From positions 1 through 64,000 of the forward strand of contig CACESU010000006.1 in NCBI GenBank assembly GCA_902562285.1: a stretch of DNA of 64,000 bases, written 5' to 3'. Position 1 is the stretch's first letter. Each line of letters starts with the position of its first letter. Below the pieces are notes generated by a model. The model worked only from the letters and a program-made list of their open reading frames with translations. It had not been told where the DNA came from and made no database searches. This document shows positions 17,127 through 27,369 of the stretch, in pieces. This DNA is from an uncultured Alphaproteobacteria bacterium. Lineage in GTDB: Bacteria; Pseudomonadota; Alphaproteobacteria; Rhodobacterales; Rhodobacteraceae. A program made the position numbers and the translations under genes.

Positions 17127-18018
17127 ACTAATATCAGTTATATTTATTTTTTTATTAAAAATAAATCCTAGCTTTGGGCATGACCCAAATCAAAATTTAC
17201 AAGCTAATAAAATTTTTGAAAAATTTAATCTTCCCACCTTTGGTGAAAGTAAACCAATAGGTTTTTATGCAAAAGGATGCCTTAGTGGGGGAGTAAAATT
17301 AAAAGATACTGGACCTACTTGGCAAGTTATGAGACCTAGTAGAAATAGAAATTGGGGACATCCTGATGTAATAAACTATATAAAAGATTTAAGTGAGTCA
17401 GCAAAAAAGGTTGGATGGAAAGGTCTTTATATAGGTGATATAGCTGCACCTAGGGGTGGTCCAATGCCATATGGGCATCAATCCCATCAAACCGGCCTAG
17501 ATGTTGATATTTGGCTTACACCACCAAAAAGCCTAAGACTTACAAAAAAAGAAAGAGATAATATTAAAGCACTATCTGTAAGGAAAAAAAACTTAAAAGA
17601 AGTAAATAAGAATTGGACTTTGATACATGCGAAAATATTAAGAGAAGCCGCATTAGATAATCGTGTAGACAGAATATTTATAAACGCACCTGCTAAAATT
17701 TGGATGTGTGAAAATATTCAGGGTTCAAAAAAATGGCTGCAGAAAATAAGACCAATATGGGGTCATCATTCTCATTTTCATGTAAGACTAAAATGCCCAA
17801 AAGATTCTAAAGATTGTATTAAACAAAGACCAACTGTTTCTCAAATTTCAAAAAGCTTAACTGGATGTGATGAAACTTTATATTGGTGGGTTACAACAGC
17901 TTTGGAACCAAAAGACCCCAAAAAAAAGAAAACTCCTAAAAAAAAGAAAAAAGGTGCTAGAGATTATACCATGGATGATCTACCAGAAATGTGTCTTGAT
18001 GTAATTCATAGCAAATGA
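17098..18018 (+). CDS. mepA: Penicillin-insensitive murein endopeptidase MepA
   Basis: A 306-residue periplasmic peptidase (M74 family) that cuts D-Ala-meso-DAP cross-links in peptidoglycan. An N-terminal signal segment ends near NPSFG-HD. Zinc-site motifs are clear: GGPMPYGHQSHQTGLDVDIW near 119-138 and WGHHSHFHVRLKCP near 220. Conserved cysteines flank the core as in E. coli MepA. A lysine-rich stretch (KDPKKKKTPKKKKKG) near the C-terminus is unusual. The start at 17098 lies inside the previous gene; this start is needed to give a full signal peptide. Confidence 0.92.
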   Translation: MVINLVFYTKLISVIFIFLLKINPSFGHDPNQNLQANKIFEKFNLPTFGESKPIGFYAKGCLSGGVKLKDTGPTWQVMRPSRNRNWGHPDVINYIKDLSESAKKVGWKGLYIGDIAAPRGGPMPYGHQSHQTGLDVDIWLTPPKSLRLTKKERDNIKALSVRKKNLKEVNKNWTLIHAKILREAALDNRVDRIFINAPAKIWMCENIQGSKKWLQKIRPIWGHHSHFHVRLKCPKDSKDCIKQRPTVSQISKSLTGCDETLYWWVTTALEPKDPKKKKTPKKKKKGARDYTMDDLPEMCLDVIHSK

Positions 18019-18135
18019 AATTGTGAACAGTTTATATAGAAGAAAAAGACTAATTCTATTCCCAAAGCTCTTTTGAACTTAATAAAGTCTGGTAAGTAAA
18101 TAATATACAATAATAGTATAGTTTAAATGCGTTTA

Positions 18136-18211
18136 TGGTGAGCCCGACAGGATTCGAACCTGTGACCCACTGATTAAAAGTCAGTTGCTCTACCAACTGA
18201 GCTACGGGCCC
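18136..18211 (-). tRNA. tRNA-Lys (anticodon UUU)
   Basis: Read on the minus strand: acceptor GGGCCCG pairs with CGGGCTC, the D-arm is AGCTCAGTTGGTAGAGC, the anticodon stem-loop CTGACTTTTAATCAG gives TTT, and the T-arm is CAGGTTCGAATCCTG. The 3' CCA is encoded. All 76 bases form a normal cloverleaf. Confidence 0.97.
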
Positions 18212-18327
18212 ACTAGTTTTTGTGTATTATTTCAATTAAAAATGGTCAAGTTTAATTTAAATTTTTATATGAAATTGGTTAAAAATTTTACACTAGCAGA
18301 AAAAATTACACTGAGTTATAAATCTGC

Positions 18328-19173
18328 ATGGAAAAAATAAACCATAAATTTAATATACCATTCATTAAAATGCATGGGTTGGGAAATGATTTTGTAATAA
18401 TAGATTGTAGAGGAAAAAATTATAAGTTTTCGGATAATCAAATTAAATTATTAGGAAATAGAAATCTAGGTATCGGTTTTGATCAATTTGTTTTAATGTA
18501 TAAATCAGATAAAGATGATGTCCAAACCAATTTAAAGTTTTGGAATTCGGATGGTTCAATATCTTCGACTTGTGGAAATGCAACTCGTTGTGTTGCAGAT
18601 ATAGTTATGGTTGAGACAGGAATGGATACAGTCAATATTTCGACAAGTGCAGGAATAATCAAATGCACAAAATTGAAAAATGGCCAAATTTCTACCAATT
18701 TAGGTATTCCTAAAATTAAATGGAAGGATATCCCGCTGTCAGTTGAATGTGATACAAGTAAATTACCAATAAAAGGCCATCCGATTGCTACATCTTTTGG
18801 AAATCCGCATTGTACTTTCTTTGTTGAGGATTTGAATAAATTCTCAATCTCTGAAATAGGTAAAGAAACAGAAATAAACCCACTTTTCCCCCAAAAGACA
18901 AATGTACAAATTGCACAAGTTATTGACGATAGTACAATTAAAGTAAAAGTTTGGGAGAGGGGAAGTGGTATAACAATGGCTTCTGGATCATCAGCTTGCG
19001 CAGTTGCATTTTCTGCAAAAAGATTAAATCTCATAAGAGATGAAGTCCGAATAATTTTGGATGGCGGATCAGTAAATGTTAAATGCCAAGAGGATGGAGT
19101 TTGGATATCAGGTAATATTGAATATGTTTTTTCTGGTAAAATTTCTTCTCTTTTTTTTGATAAATCGGAATAA
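18328..19173 (+). CDS. dapF: Diaminopimelate epimerase
   Basis: A 281-residue cofactor-independent epimerase that interconverts LL- and meso-diaminopimelate for lysine and peptidoglycan. Both catalytic cysteine motifs are visible: STCGNATRCVAD near residue 83 and ASGSSACAVAF near 230. MHGLGNDFVIID at the N-terminus and SFGNPHCTFFVED in the middle are family signatures. It is followed 3 bases later by mtaB, an order often seen in alphaproteobacteria. Confidence 0.96.
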   Translation: MEKINHKFNIPFIKMHGLGNDFVIIDCRGKNYKFSDNQIKLLGNRNLGIGFDQFVLMYKSDKDDVQTNLKFWNSDGSISSTCGNATRCVADIVMVETGMDTVNISTSAGIIKCTKLKNGQISTNLGIPKIKWKDIPLSVECDTSKLPIKGHPIATSFGNPHCTFFVEDLNKFSISEIGKETEINPLFPQKTNVQIAQVIDDSTIKVKVWERGSGITMASGSSACAVAFSAKRLNLIRDEVRIILDGGSVNVKCQEDGVWISGNIEYVFSGKISSLFFDKSE

Positions 19174-19176
19174 TTA

Positions 19177-20448
19177 ATGAATAACATTATAAAAACATTT
19201 GGGTGTCGATTAAATATTTTTGAAACTGAAGTTATTAAAAATTTTATAGCTAAGAATAAAATTAAAAATGTTTCTGTTCTTAATACTTGTGCTGTTACAA
19301 AAGAAGCAGCAAGAAAAGCACAGCGTGAAATAAAAAAAATCAAAAATAATAATAAGAATTCTTTTCTTATAGTTACTGGCTGTGCATCTCAATTAAAACC
19401 AGAATCATTTGAACAGATGAATGAAGTAGATTTAGTTTTAGGAAACCAAGAAAAGTTAATGAGCAAAAACTGGTCAAAAATCAATTCTATTTTAGAAAAT
19501 AAAAACAAGAAACATAATTCCAAAATAGTATCAAATATTATGGAAAAAAATACTCTTCCATTTAATAAAATAAATCCATCAAAATCAAATACACGTTCTT
19601 TTATTGGTATACAAAATGGATGTGATCATAGGTGTACTTTTTGTATTATTCCATATGCTCGAGGTAATTCTAGATCTATTCCAAAAGTGGAAATAAAAAA
19701 CCAAATTAAAGCACTGGTACTAAGTGGAGTAAAGGAAATAGTTTTGACTGGTGTAGATATAACATCTTGGGGATTAGATTTTAAAAATAAAGAAAGATTG
19801 GGTGACCTAATTGAATTTATTTTGGAGTCTATTCCTTCACTTCAAAGATTGAGAATTTCTTCAATCGATAGCATTGAAATTGACCCCAAATTAATGGATT
19901 TGATATGTCACGATAGTAGGTTAATGCCCCATTTACATCTTTCTCTTCAATCGGGCGATAATATGATTTTAAAAAGGATGAAGAGAAGACATCTTAGAGA
20001 AGACTCTATTAAATTCTGCTCAACCCTAAAAAAAATTAGGCCTGAAATTACATTTAGTGCTGATATAATAGTTGGTTTTCCAACTGAGACTGTAGAAATG
20101 TTCAAAAACACAATTTCAATTATTGATGAATGTAAAATTGATTGGATACATGTTTTTCCTTACTCTTCACGCATAGGAACTCCAGCAAGCAAGATGCCAC
20201 AAATCCCAAAAGAAGAAATTGAAAAAAGAGCTGAAATACTTAGAAAAATTAGTAATGAAAGATTACAAAAACATTTAAAAAACAAAATTGGAAGTATCCA
20301 GAAGGTTTTAGTAGAAAGAAATGCGAAGGGATTTACAGAAGACTATAGCAAAGTCTCTTTTCGTCAAGGTCCAGAAATAGGAAAAATAATAGAAATGAGA
20401 ATAAAAAAGCAATCTAACAACGAGCTTTTAGGGATTCCAATAAATTAA
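19177..20448 (+). CDS. mtaB: tRNA t6A37 methylthiotransferase MtaB
   Basis: A 423-residue radical-SAM methylthiotransferase that converts t6A37 to ms2t6A37 in ANN-decoding tRNAs. The N-terminal UPF0004 domain has cysteines in KTFGCRLN, VLNTCAV and VTGCASQ. The radical SAM cluster CDHRCTFCIIPYARG follows near residue 150, then LTGVDITSWG and the HLHLSLQSGDNMILKRMKR block. It is of MtaB rather than MiaB type because it starts directly at the FGCRLN domain and carries the ITSWG motif. Cotranscribed with dapF. Confidence 0.93.
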   Translation: MNNIIKTFGCRLNIFETEVIKNFIAKNKIKNVSVLNTCAVTKEAARKAQREIKKIKNNNKNSFLIVTGCASQLKPESFEQMNEVDLVLGNQEKLMSKNWSKINSILENKNKKHNSKIVSNIMEKNTLPFNKINPSKSNTRSFIGIQNGCDHRCTFCIIPYARGNSRSIPKVEIKNQIKALVLSGVKEIVLTGVDITSWGLDFKNKERLGDLIEFILESIPSLQRLRISSIDSIEIDPKLMDLICHDSRLMPHLHLSLQSGDNMILKRMKRRHLREDSIKFCSTLKKIRPEITFSADIIVGFPTETVEMFKNTISIIDECKIDWIHVFPYSSRIGTPASKMPQIPKEEIEKRAEILRKISNERLQKHLKNKIGSIQKVLVERNAKGFTEDYSKVSFRQGPEIGKIIEMRIKKQSNNELLGIPIN

Positions 20449-20455
20449 ATCATTT

Positions 20456-21940
20456 TCAAACAGACATACAAATATATTTCATTTCTAGAAATTCTTCTAT
20501 TCCATGTTTAGAACCTTCTCTACCTAAACCTGATTGTTTAACGCCACCAAAAGGCGCTAACTCAGTTGAAATTACTCCAGCATTTACCCCAACCATTCCA
20601 TATTCAAGTGCCTCTGAAACTTTCCATACTCTTGATAAATCTTTGGAATAGAAATATGCTGCAAGACCAAAAATAGTGTCATTAGCTTGATTGATTACAT
20701 CATCTTCGTCTTTAAATCTAAATAGAGGTGCAACAGGACCAAATGTTTCATTAGTAGAGACTATCATATTCTTTGTAACTTCTGTAAGAAGTGTAGGTTC
20801 AAAAAAATTCCCACCCAATTTATGTCGGCTGCCTCCGGTAATTAACTTTGCGCCCTTTGATAAAGCATCATTTATGTGATTTTCTACTTTTAAAACTGCA
20901 TCCTCAGTTATTAAGGGTCCTAGAGTTACTTTTTCATTAAAACCATCACCAACTTCAAATTTACTTACTGCATTAGATAACTTTTGTGCAAATTCATCAT
21001 AAACCTTCTCCTGGACGTATAATCTATTTGCACATACACATGTCTGGCCATTATTTCTATATTTAGAAAGAATTGCTCCTTCTACGGCTGCATCCAAATC
21101 AGCATCATCAAAAACAATAAAAGGAGCGTTACCACCTAACTCCATGGACATTTTCAAGACTTGAGAAGAACCCTGTTTAAGAAGAATTTTTCCAACTTCT
21201 GTTGATCCAGTAAATGTAAGCTTTCGAACTTTAGAATTAGAACAGAATTCTTCGCCAATAACATGTGATTTATTAGAAGTAATAATAGACAAAACGCCTT
21301 TTGGTATTCCAGCTCTTTCTGCAATTACAGCAATAGCTAAAGCTGATAAAGGTGTATCTTCAGCTGGTTTGGCAACAAAAGAACAACCTGCTGCAAGAGC
21401 AGGTCCTAATTTTCTAGTAATCATAGCGTTAGGAAAATTCCATGGTGTAATTGAAGTTACTACACCAATTGGCTGTTTAATTACTAATATTTTCTTATCT
21501 GCTTGATAACCAGGAATTGTTTCACCATAAATCCTTTTGGCTTCTTCAGCAAAAAATTCAATAAAACTAGCACCATATGCAATTTCACCTTTGGCTTCAG
21601 CTAATGGCTTACCCATTTCTGCAGTAATAATCATTGCTAGGTCATCAGCATTTACCATCATTAATTCGTAAAACTTTTTTAGAATAGATGATCTTTCTTT
21701 ACCTGTTTTTAAGGACCATAATTTTTGAGCATCATATGCAGCATCGATTGCCTTCTTAGTTTCTTCCAATCCTAGATCAGGTACTTTACTTATAACTTCC
21801 AAGTTGGCTGGGTTTATTATATCAAAAGTATCGCCATTGGCGGAATTTACCCATTCCCCTGCAATAAATGCCTTATCCTTTAATAACGATGGATCAGACA
21901 GCATTGATAATAATTTTTTGTTTTCTATAATTTTGTCCAT
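20456..21940 (-). CDS. gabD: NAD(P)-dependent succinate-semialdehyde dehydrogenase
   Basis: A 494-residue aldehyde dehydrogenase. GabD-like features include SITPWNFPNAMITRKLGPALAAG, the TFTGSTEVGK nucleotide-site region, the general base in MELGGNAPFIVFDDAD and the catalytic Cys in NNGQTCVCANRLYVQ. It ends with PFGGVKQSGLGREGSKHGIEE. It oxidises succinate semialdehyde to succinate, completing GABA or polyamine breakdown, which could connect with a polyamine-type importer elsewhere in the window; glutarate semialdehyde is an alternative substrate. Convergent with mtaB. Confidence 0.92.
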   Translation of the reverse strand: MDKIIENKKLLSMLSDPSLLKDKAFIAGEWVNSANGDTFDIINPANLEVISKVPDLGLEETKKAIDAAYDAQKLWSLKTGKERSSILKKFYELMMVNADDLAMIITAEMGKPLAEAKGEIAYGASFIEFFAEEAKRIYGETIPGYQADKKILVIKQPIGVVTSITPWNFPNAMITRKLGPALAAGCSFVAKPAEDTPLSALAIAVIAERAGIPKGVLSIITSNKSHVIGEEFCSNSKVRKLTFTGSTEVGKILLKQGSSQVLKMSMELGGNAPFIVFDDADLDAAVEGAILSKYRNNGQTCVCANRLYVQEKVYDEFAQKLSNAVSKFEVGDGFNEKVTLGPLITEDAVLKVENHINDALSKGAKLITGGSRHKLGGNFFEPTLLTEVTKNMIVSTNETFGPVAPLFRFKDEDDVINQANDTIFGLAAYFYSKDLSRVWKVSEALEYGMVGVNAGVISTELAPFGGVKQSGLGREGSKHGIEEFLEMKYICMSV

Positions 21941-22030
21941 TTAAACCCCAATTTCAAAAGAAATTTCTTATATATTAAGATATAAAAGTGTTCTCAAAAT
22001 GGCAAGTTCTTAAGATATAAATTTGTAAAA

Positions 22031-22492
22031 CTATTTACTGTTTTGTCTAACAGCCTCAGACAGACCAATTGAGGCAGCCGTAGTAACATTTAAGCATCTC
22101 GTATGAGATAATATTGGAATTTTTACGTTAAATGATACTGAATCCCTTACATTATAAGGAACTCCCTTACTTTCACTTCCAACAATTAATATATCATTTG
22201 ATTTAAATTTAAAATCCCAAATAGTTTCTGATGATTTTACAGTAAGTAGAATAAGTCTTCTTTTATATTGATATCTATTTATAAAAGAATCAAAATCATC
22301 ATGACAATCAATTTGGACTAAATCAATATAATCCATAGCTGTTCTCTTTAAAGCCTTTAAGGAAAAAGGAAATCCACAAGGTTCAATTAAATCTATATCA
22401 ACTCCAAAACAAGCACATAATCTTATCATAGCACCAAGATTTTGAGGTATATCTGGTTCATATATCGCTAATCTTATATCTTGTTTAAACAT
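22031..22492 (-). CDS. trmL: tRNA (cytidine/uridine-34-2'-O)-methyltransferase TrmL
   Basis: A 153-residue SPOUT-fold enzyme that methylates the wobble ribose of tRNA-Leu. The family start RLAIYEPDIPQNLGAMIRLC, the knot motifs LIVGSESKGVP and the C-terminal LNVTTAASIGLSEAVRQ are all present. It lies divergently next to petA, an arrangement known in other alphaproteobacteria. Confidence 0.95.
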   Translation of the reverse strand: MFKQDIRLAIYEPDIPQNLGAMIRLCACFGVDIDLIEPCGFPFSLKALKRTAMDYIDLVQIDCHDDFDSFINRYQYKRRLILLTVKSSETIWDFKFKSNDILIVGSESKGVPYNVRDSVSFNVKIPILSHTRCLNVTTAASIGLSEAVRQNSK

Positions 22493-22606
22493 TAAATAAA
22501 CCTGCGTCCGAAAGTCTGCTAGACTAATTAGATTTTAAGATATATATGAATTCAAAACAGTTGAAGATATATTTTTAATTATTATCTATTTTTCAAGGAG
22601 AAGATA

Positions 22607-23164
22607 GTGTCTGATTCTAATTCGAAAGAGCCATCTAGAAGAGATTTTATCTATGTAGCAACAGCTGCAGCTGGTGCTGTTACTGGAGCAGCAGCTATAT
22701 GGCCATTAATTGATCAAATGAATCCTTCAGCAGACGTCCAAGCTTTGTCATCTATAGAAGTTGATGTAGCTGATGTAGAACCTGGATCTCAGATAACTGT
22801 GAAATGGCTTGGTAAACCTGTTTTCATTAGAAGAAGAACTCAAGAAGAAATAGATGAAGCAAGGAGTGTGGATATCTCGACTTTACCTGACCCTTTATCT
22901 TTTAATGAGAATAAACCAGACACTGATGCCAGCGATATAAATAGAACCTTAGATGAATCAGGCGAGTGGCTTGTAATGGTTGGTGTTTGTACACATCTAG
23001 GATGTGTACCTTTATCAGAAGCAGGAGACTACAATGGTTGGTTTTGTCCTTGTCATGGTTCCCATTATGATACTGCAGGTAGAATTAGGAAGGGACCTGC
23101 ACCAAAGAACTTGCCCGTACCTACTGCAAAATTTGTAGAAGATTTGATAATTAAACTCGGTTAA
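22607..23164 (+). CDS. petA: Ubiquinol-cytochrome c reductase Rieske iron-sulfur subunit
   Basis: A 185-residue Rieske protein of the bc1 complex. A Tat-type N-terminus ([14 protein letters not shown]) and one membrane helix anchor it. The 2Fe-2S ligands are C128 and H130 in CTHLGC, and C147 and H150 in CPCHGS, with the disulfide pair C133/C149. It takes electrons from ubiquinol at the Qo site and passes them to cytochrome c1. First gene of petABC; a good ribosome site (AAGGAG) precedes the ATG. Confidence 0.97.
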   Translation: MSDSNSKEPSRRDFIYVATAAAGAVTGAAAIWPLIDQMNPSADVQALSSIEVDVADVEPGSQITVKWLGKPVFIRRRTQEEIDEARSVDISTLPDPLSFNENKPDTDASDINRTLDESGEWLVMVGVCTHLGCVPLSEAGDYNGWFCPCHGSHYDTAGRIRKGPAPKNLPVPTAKFVEDLIIKLG

Positions 23165-23176
23165 AAGGAAAAAATT

Positions 23177-24529
23177 ATGAGTGGTATTCCTCACGATCAT
23201 TATAAACCAAGGCCAGGATTTCAGGCATGGATGCATAAAAGACTACCAATTTTTGGGTTGATGTATGATACTTTAATGATTCCTACTCCAAAAAATTTGA
23301 ATTGGATGTGGATTTGGGGTGTTGTTCTAACTTTTTGTCTCGTTTTACAAATTATTACTGGGATAGTTTTGGTAATGCATTACACACCACATGTTGATAA
23401 TGCGTTCAACAGTGTTGAACATATCATGAGAAATGTAAATGCTGGATGGGCAATTAGGTATATCCATGCCAATGGCGCATCTTTATTTTTCATAGCAGTA
23501 TATATGCATATTTTCAGAGGATTGTATTATGGATCATACAAAGAACCACGTGAAATTACTTGGATTTTAGGAATGCTTATATACGTGGCAATGATGGCTA
23601 CAGTCTTTTTAGGGTATGTCTTACCTTGGGGCCAAATGTCATTTTGGGGAGCAACTGTAATTACTAGTCTCTTTGGAGCAATTCCAGTTATTGGAGAGCC
23701 CTTTCAAACTTGGCTATTAGGTGGACCAGCAGTAGATAATGCAACATTAAATAGATTCTTTAGTCTTCATTACTTGTTACCTTTTGTAATATTAGGATTA
23801 GTTATCTTACACATATGGGCATTTCACACAACTGGTAACAATAATCCAACAGGTGTTGAAGTAAGAAGAACTTCAAAAGAAGATGCTGAAAAGGATACTG
23901 TTCCTTTTTGGCCATACTATGTAATTAAGGATATGTTTGCGTTAGTTCTCATCTTAATAGCTTTTGTTTCAGTTGTAGCTTTTATGCCAAATTATCTGGG
24001 TCATCCTGATAATTATATTGAAGCAAATGCACTGGTGACACCCGCCCACATTGTTCCTGAATGGTATTTGTTACCCTTTTATGCTATTTTAAGAGCTTTT
24101 ACAGCAGACGTTTGGGTTGTACAATTTGCTACTTTTATAACTGGAGGTATAGTTACTGCTAAGCTTTTTGGTGTAATTGCAATGTTTGGAGCAATTGTTG
24201 TGATGGCTCTTGCGCCATGGCTAGATACTTCTTCAGTAAGGTCTGGGAGATATAGGCCTCAATTCAAATGGTGGTTTGCTATTTTAGTAATTGATTTTAT
24301 AGTTTTGATGTGGTGCGGTGCAATGCCTGCCGAAGAACCCTACGCAACTATCGCTTTGATAGGCTCAGCTTACTGGTTTGCGTATTTTTTAATTATATTA
24401 CCAATATTAGGTGTTATAGAAACACCAGATAAACAGCCAGAAACTATTGAAGAAGCTGTAAAATTGGCTAAAAAAAAGAAAACTTCAGAATCTCCTAATA
24501 TTGATGGCAGTTCAGTTCCAGCGGAGTAA
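23177..24529 (+). CDS. petB: Cytochrome b of the bc1 complex
   Basis: A 450-residue integral membrane cytochrome with eight helices. [12 protein letters not shown] (Qo site helix) lies near residue 150 and the [13 protein letters not shown] motif (PEWY) near 291. Paired heme-ligand histidines sit in helices B and D ([11 protein letters not shown]...[16 protein letters not shown]...ILHIWAFH). The C-terminal tail of ~35 residues is charged and extends beyond the usual end. It follows petA by 12 bases and precedes petC by 3. Confidence 0.97.
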   Translation: MSGIPHDHYKPRPGFQAWMHKRLPIFGLMYDTLMIPTPKNLNWMWIWGVVLTFCLVLQIITGIVLVMHYTPHVDNAFNSVEHIMRNVNAGWAIRYIHANGASLFFIAVYMHIFRGLYYGSYKEPREITWILGMLIYVAMMATVFLGYVLPWGQMSFWGATVITSLFGAIPVIGEPFQTWLLGGPAVDNATLNRFFSLHYLLPFVILGLVILHIWAFHTTGNNNPTGVEVRRTSKEDAEKDTVPFWPYYVIKDMFALVLILIAFVSVVAFMPNYLGHPDNYIEANALVTPAHIVPEWYLLPFYAILRAFTADVWVVQFATFITGGIVTAKLFGVIAMFGAIVVMALAPWLDTSSVRSGRYRPQFKWWFAILVIDFIVLMWCGAMPAEEPYATIALIGSAYWFAYFLIILPILGVIETPDKQPETIEEAVKLAKKKKTSESPNIDGSSVPAE

Positions 24530-24532
24530 TTT

Positions 24533-25351
24533 ATGATTCACTTTTTAAAGAAGAAACACATTATGGATAAATTTATTTCTACTTTTTTAATATGCTGTTA
24601 CTTTTTCATTTTTGTTAACCCATCCTACTCTGCTGGTGAAGCAGAAAAAATAAAAGATTTTGAGTTTTCTTTTGAAGGACCCTTTGGTACTTATGATAGA
24701 AATCAACTACAAAGAGGTCTTCAAGTTTATACTGAAGTATGCGCCGGTTGCCACGGCATGAAACAAGTTGCTTTTAGAACATTAGGAGACCCTGGTGGAC
24801 CCGAATTAGAACCGAAACAAGTAAAAGCTTATGCAGCTCAGTATGAAATTTACGATTCTGAAACTGATGACTATAGAGATGGAAAGCCTTCAGACAAATT
24901 TCCAGTTTCAGGTGTAGAAAACGCGCCTGATTTAAGTCTTATTGCTAAAGCCAGGGCTGGATTTCATGGTCCTTATGGAACTGGTATTAATCAGTTAATA
25001 AAAGGGATGGGTGGCCCAGAGTACATTGTAAATTTGTTAGCAGGTTTTACTGGTGAGGAAAAAGAGCAAGCTGGTGTAACTTTATATGAAAATAAATATT
25101 ATCCAGGCAAATGGATTGGAATGGCCCAGCCTTTGTGGGGTGATGATGTAGAATACATTGACGGCACTGAAGCTACAATTGAACAACAAGCAAAAGATGT
25201 TGCAGCCTTTTTAATGTGGGCTGCTGAACCAAAGTTAAATGCTAGAAAAGAATTTGGATTTACAGCCGCATCATATTTAATTGTATTAGCTTTATTATTA
25301 TATTTTACAAATAAGAAAATTTGGGCAAATGTAAAAAGAAAACAAGTTTAG
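24533..25351 (+). CDS. petC: Cytochrome c1
   Basis: A 272-residue c-type cytochrome of the bc1 complex. Heme attachment is CAGCH at residues 70-74; the distal Met is probably in [13 protein letters not shown]-terminal helix ([14 protein letters not shown]) anchors it. Two N-terminal starts are possible: ATG at 24533, or ATG at 24563 (residue 11), which gives a more normal signal peptide ([17 protein letters not shown]). Last gene of petABC. Confidence 0.95.
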   Translation: MIHFLKKKHIMDKFISTFLICCYFFIFVNPSYSAGEAEKIKDFEFSFEGPFGTYDRNQLQRGLQVYTEVCAGCHGMKQVAFRTLGDPGGPELEPKQVKAYAAQYEIYDSETDDYRDGKPSDKFPVSGVENAPDLSLIAKARAGFHGPYGTGINQLIKGMGGPEYIVNLLAGFTGEEKEQAGVTLYENKYYPGKWIGMAQPLWGDDVEYIDGTEATIEQQAKDVAAFLMWAAEPKLNARKEFGFTAASYLIVLALLLYFTNKKIWANVKRKQV

Positions 25352-25433
25352 TTTTTTTTTATTGCTGTAATAGTAACTATAATATTATGATTATTTATTT
25401 AATGCCTCTATTATTTTGAAGAGAGTAATTCCT

Positions 25434-26516
25434 ATGTCTATGAATAGCTTTGGTCATCTTTATCGTTTCACCACATGGGGAGAAAGTCATGGAAAAGCAA
25501 TTGGTGTTACTATTGATGGTTGTCCTCCAAAAGTTGATTTAACTGAAAAAAAAATACAAAAATTTTTAGATAAAAGAAAACCTGGACAAAGTAGGTTCAC
25601 TACTCAAAGAAAAGAACCCGACACCGTGGAAATCTTATCAGGAGTTTTTGAGGGGAAAACTACAGGTACTCCAATTCAGTTAATGATAAAAAATTTAGAT
25701 CAAAGGTCAAAAGATTATTCAAAAATTTCTACTTCTTTCAGACCAGGCCATGCAGATATAACTTATTTCCAAAAATATGGCATTAGAGATTATAGAGGTG
25801 GTGGAAGATCGTCTGCAAGAGAAACTGCAGCAAGAGTAGCAGCTGGAGCTGTGGCTAGGCTTGCGTTAAAAAAAATTTTACCCAGATTAGAAATCCTAGG
25901 TTACTTAGTACAGATAGGAAATAAAAAAATTAATTGGAATCATTTTGATAAAAGACAAATTTCTAAAAATCCATTCTGGTGCCCTGACAAAGAAATAGTT
26001 GAAGATTGGTCACTATATTTAAGCAAAATACGAAAGGATGGTAACTCTATTGGTGCAATAATAGAAGTAATTGCAAAAAATCTTCCTGCTGGTATTGGAG
26101 CTCCAATTTATAATAAATTAGATACTCAGATTGCTTCAGCTATGATGTCAATTAATGCGGTAAAAGGAGTTGAAATTGGAGAAGGTATGAATGCTGCAAC
26201 TCTTACTGGAAATGAAAATGCTGATGAAATTAGATCTAACAGTAAAAAAAATACTATTTACAAATCAAATAAATCAGGAGGAATTTTAGGAGGAATTTCT
26301 ACTGGGCAAGATATAATAACTAGATTTGCAGTAAAACCAACTTCTTCTATTCTTAAACCAAAAAATACTATTGATAAAGACTATAAGAATGTACAAATTC
26401 AAACTACTGGGAGACACGATCCTTGTGTAGGTATTAGAGCTGTACCAGTGGGTGAGGCCATGCTTGCTTGCGTCTTATTAGATCAATATTTAATAAATAG
26501 AGGACAAATAGGTTAA
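25434..26516 (+). CDS. aroC: Chorismate synthase
   Basis: Final shikimate-pathway enzyme, converting EPSP to chorismate with reduced FMN. It starts [25 protein letters not shown]-type, with the GESHG FMN-site histidine, and contains [30 protein letters not shown] and a C-terminal [18 protein letters not shown]. The frame runs back to TTG 25416, but ATG 25434 has an AGAGAG ribosome site upstream and gives the family N-terminus, so it is chosen. Convergent with tlyA, with 1 base between stops. Confidence 0.96.
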   Translation: MSMNSFGHLYRFTTWGESHGKAIGVTIDGCPPKVDLTEKKIQKFLDKRKPGQSRFTTQRKEPDTVEILSGVFEGKTTGTPIQLMIKNLDQRSKDYSKISTSFRPGHADITYFQKYGIRDYRGGGRSSARETAARVAAGAVARLALKKILPRLEILGYLVQIGNKKINWNHFDKRQISKNPFWCPDKEIVEDWSLYLSKIRKDGNSIGAIIEVIAKNLPAGIGAPIYNKLDTQIASAMMSINAVKGVEIGEGMNAATLTGNENADEIRSNSKKNTIYKSNKSGGILGGISTGQDIITRFAVKPTSSILKPKNTIDKDYKNVQIQTTGRHDPCVGIRAVPVGEAMLACVLLDQYLINRGQIG

Positions 26517-26517
26517 A

Positions 26518-27279
26518 TTATATTTCCTTACTAGCATATAGTAAAAATTCCTTATTGCCTGATCTTCCCCGTATTGGGCTATTCTTTATTCCAATCACTT
26601 GCCATTTAATTGCTTTCATAAAATCCTCAATTTTATTAATCACTTCTTCAATATACTCATCTTTTTTTACAACACCATTTTTATTTAAACTTTTTTTAGA
26701 TAATTCAAATTGTGGTTTAATTAAGCAAATCATTTTTGTTTTAGAAGGCACTGTTAACATTAATATTGGTAATGCTACCGTTAATGATATAAAAGATAAA
26801 TCCACTACCAACAAATCTGGAGTGGGTATATTTAGATTGCGTATTGCTCTTATATCTGTTGAAGAAATGTCAAAAACTCTTTTATCATTTTTTAATTTTT
26901 CATGTAATTGATCAGTTCCTACATCAATTGAATAAACTAATTTAGCACCTTTTTCTAAGCAAACCTGAGTAAATCCACCAGCAGACGCTCCTATATCATA
27001 TACAACCTTTTCTGCCACATCTAATTCAAAGCTATTTATTGCAAATAATAATTTTATAGCACCACGACTTACCCATTGCTTTGAATTCTCTTCAATGAAA
27101 ATTTCATCATCAACTTTAACTAAATAAGAAGGTTTTGATATAGTTTTAGAATTAACTAATACCTTTCCTTCTTTTATAAGATCGCTAGCTTTTGCTCTAC
27201 TTTCTGATAAACCCAAATTAAAAACCATTGAATCTAACCTAAAACTTTTGTCAGCACTTTTTAAATTTATTTTGTTCAT
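26518..27279 (-). CDS. tlyA: TlyA-family rRNA 2'-O-methyltransferase / S4-domain protein
   Basis: A 253-residue protein with an N-terminal S4 RNA-binding domain (MVFNLGLSESRAKASDLIKEGKV region) joined to an FtsJ-like Rossmann methyltransferase: VVYDIGASAGGFTQVCLEKGA near residue 92 and the DLLVVDLSFISL motif near 155. TlyA proteins methylate ribose in 16S and 23S rRNA; the older hemolysin label has little functional basis. It diverges from hemF over 90 bases. Confidence 0.92.
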   Translation of the reverse strand: MNKINLKSADKSFRLDSMVFNLGLSESRAKASDLIKEGKVLVNSKTISKPSYLVKVDDEIFIEENSKQWVSRGAIKLLFAINSFELDVAEKVVYDIGASAGGFTQVCLEKGAKLVYSIDVGTDQLHEKLKNDKRVFDISSTDIRAIRNLNIPTPDLLVVDLSFISLTVALPILMLTVPSKTKMICLIKPQFELSKKSLNKNGVVKKDEYIEEVINKIEDFMKAIKWQVIGIKNSPIRGRSGNKEFLLYASKEI

Positions 27280-27369
27280 AAAAATAAGTTATTTCTTTTG
27301 AATGAATAAAAAGTTAAGTACTATTATGGATATATAATTAAAAGTTAATATTTTTCAAAGGACATCAAC

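Noticed and set aside
18483-19343. A 286-codon open frame on the minus strand over dapF and the start of mtaB
   Set aside because: It lies entirely antisense to clear dapF/mtaB coding sequence, has no recognisable domain and a biased composition typical of shadow frames.
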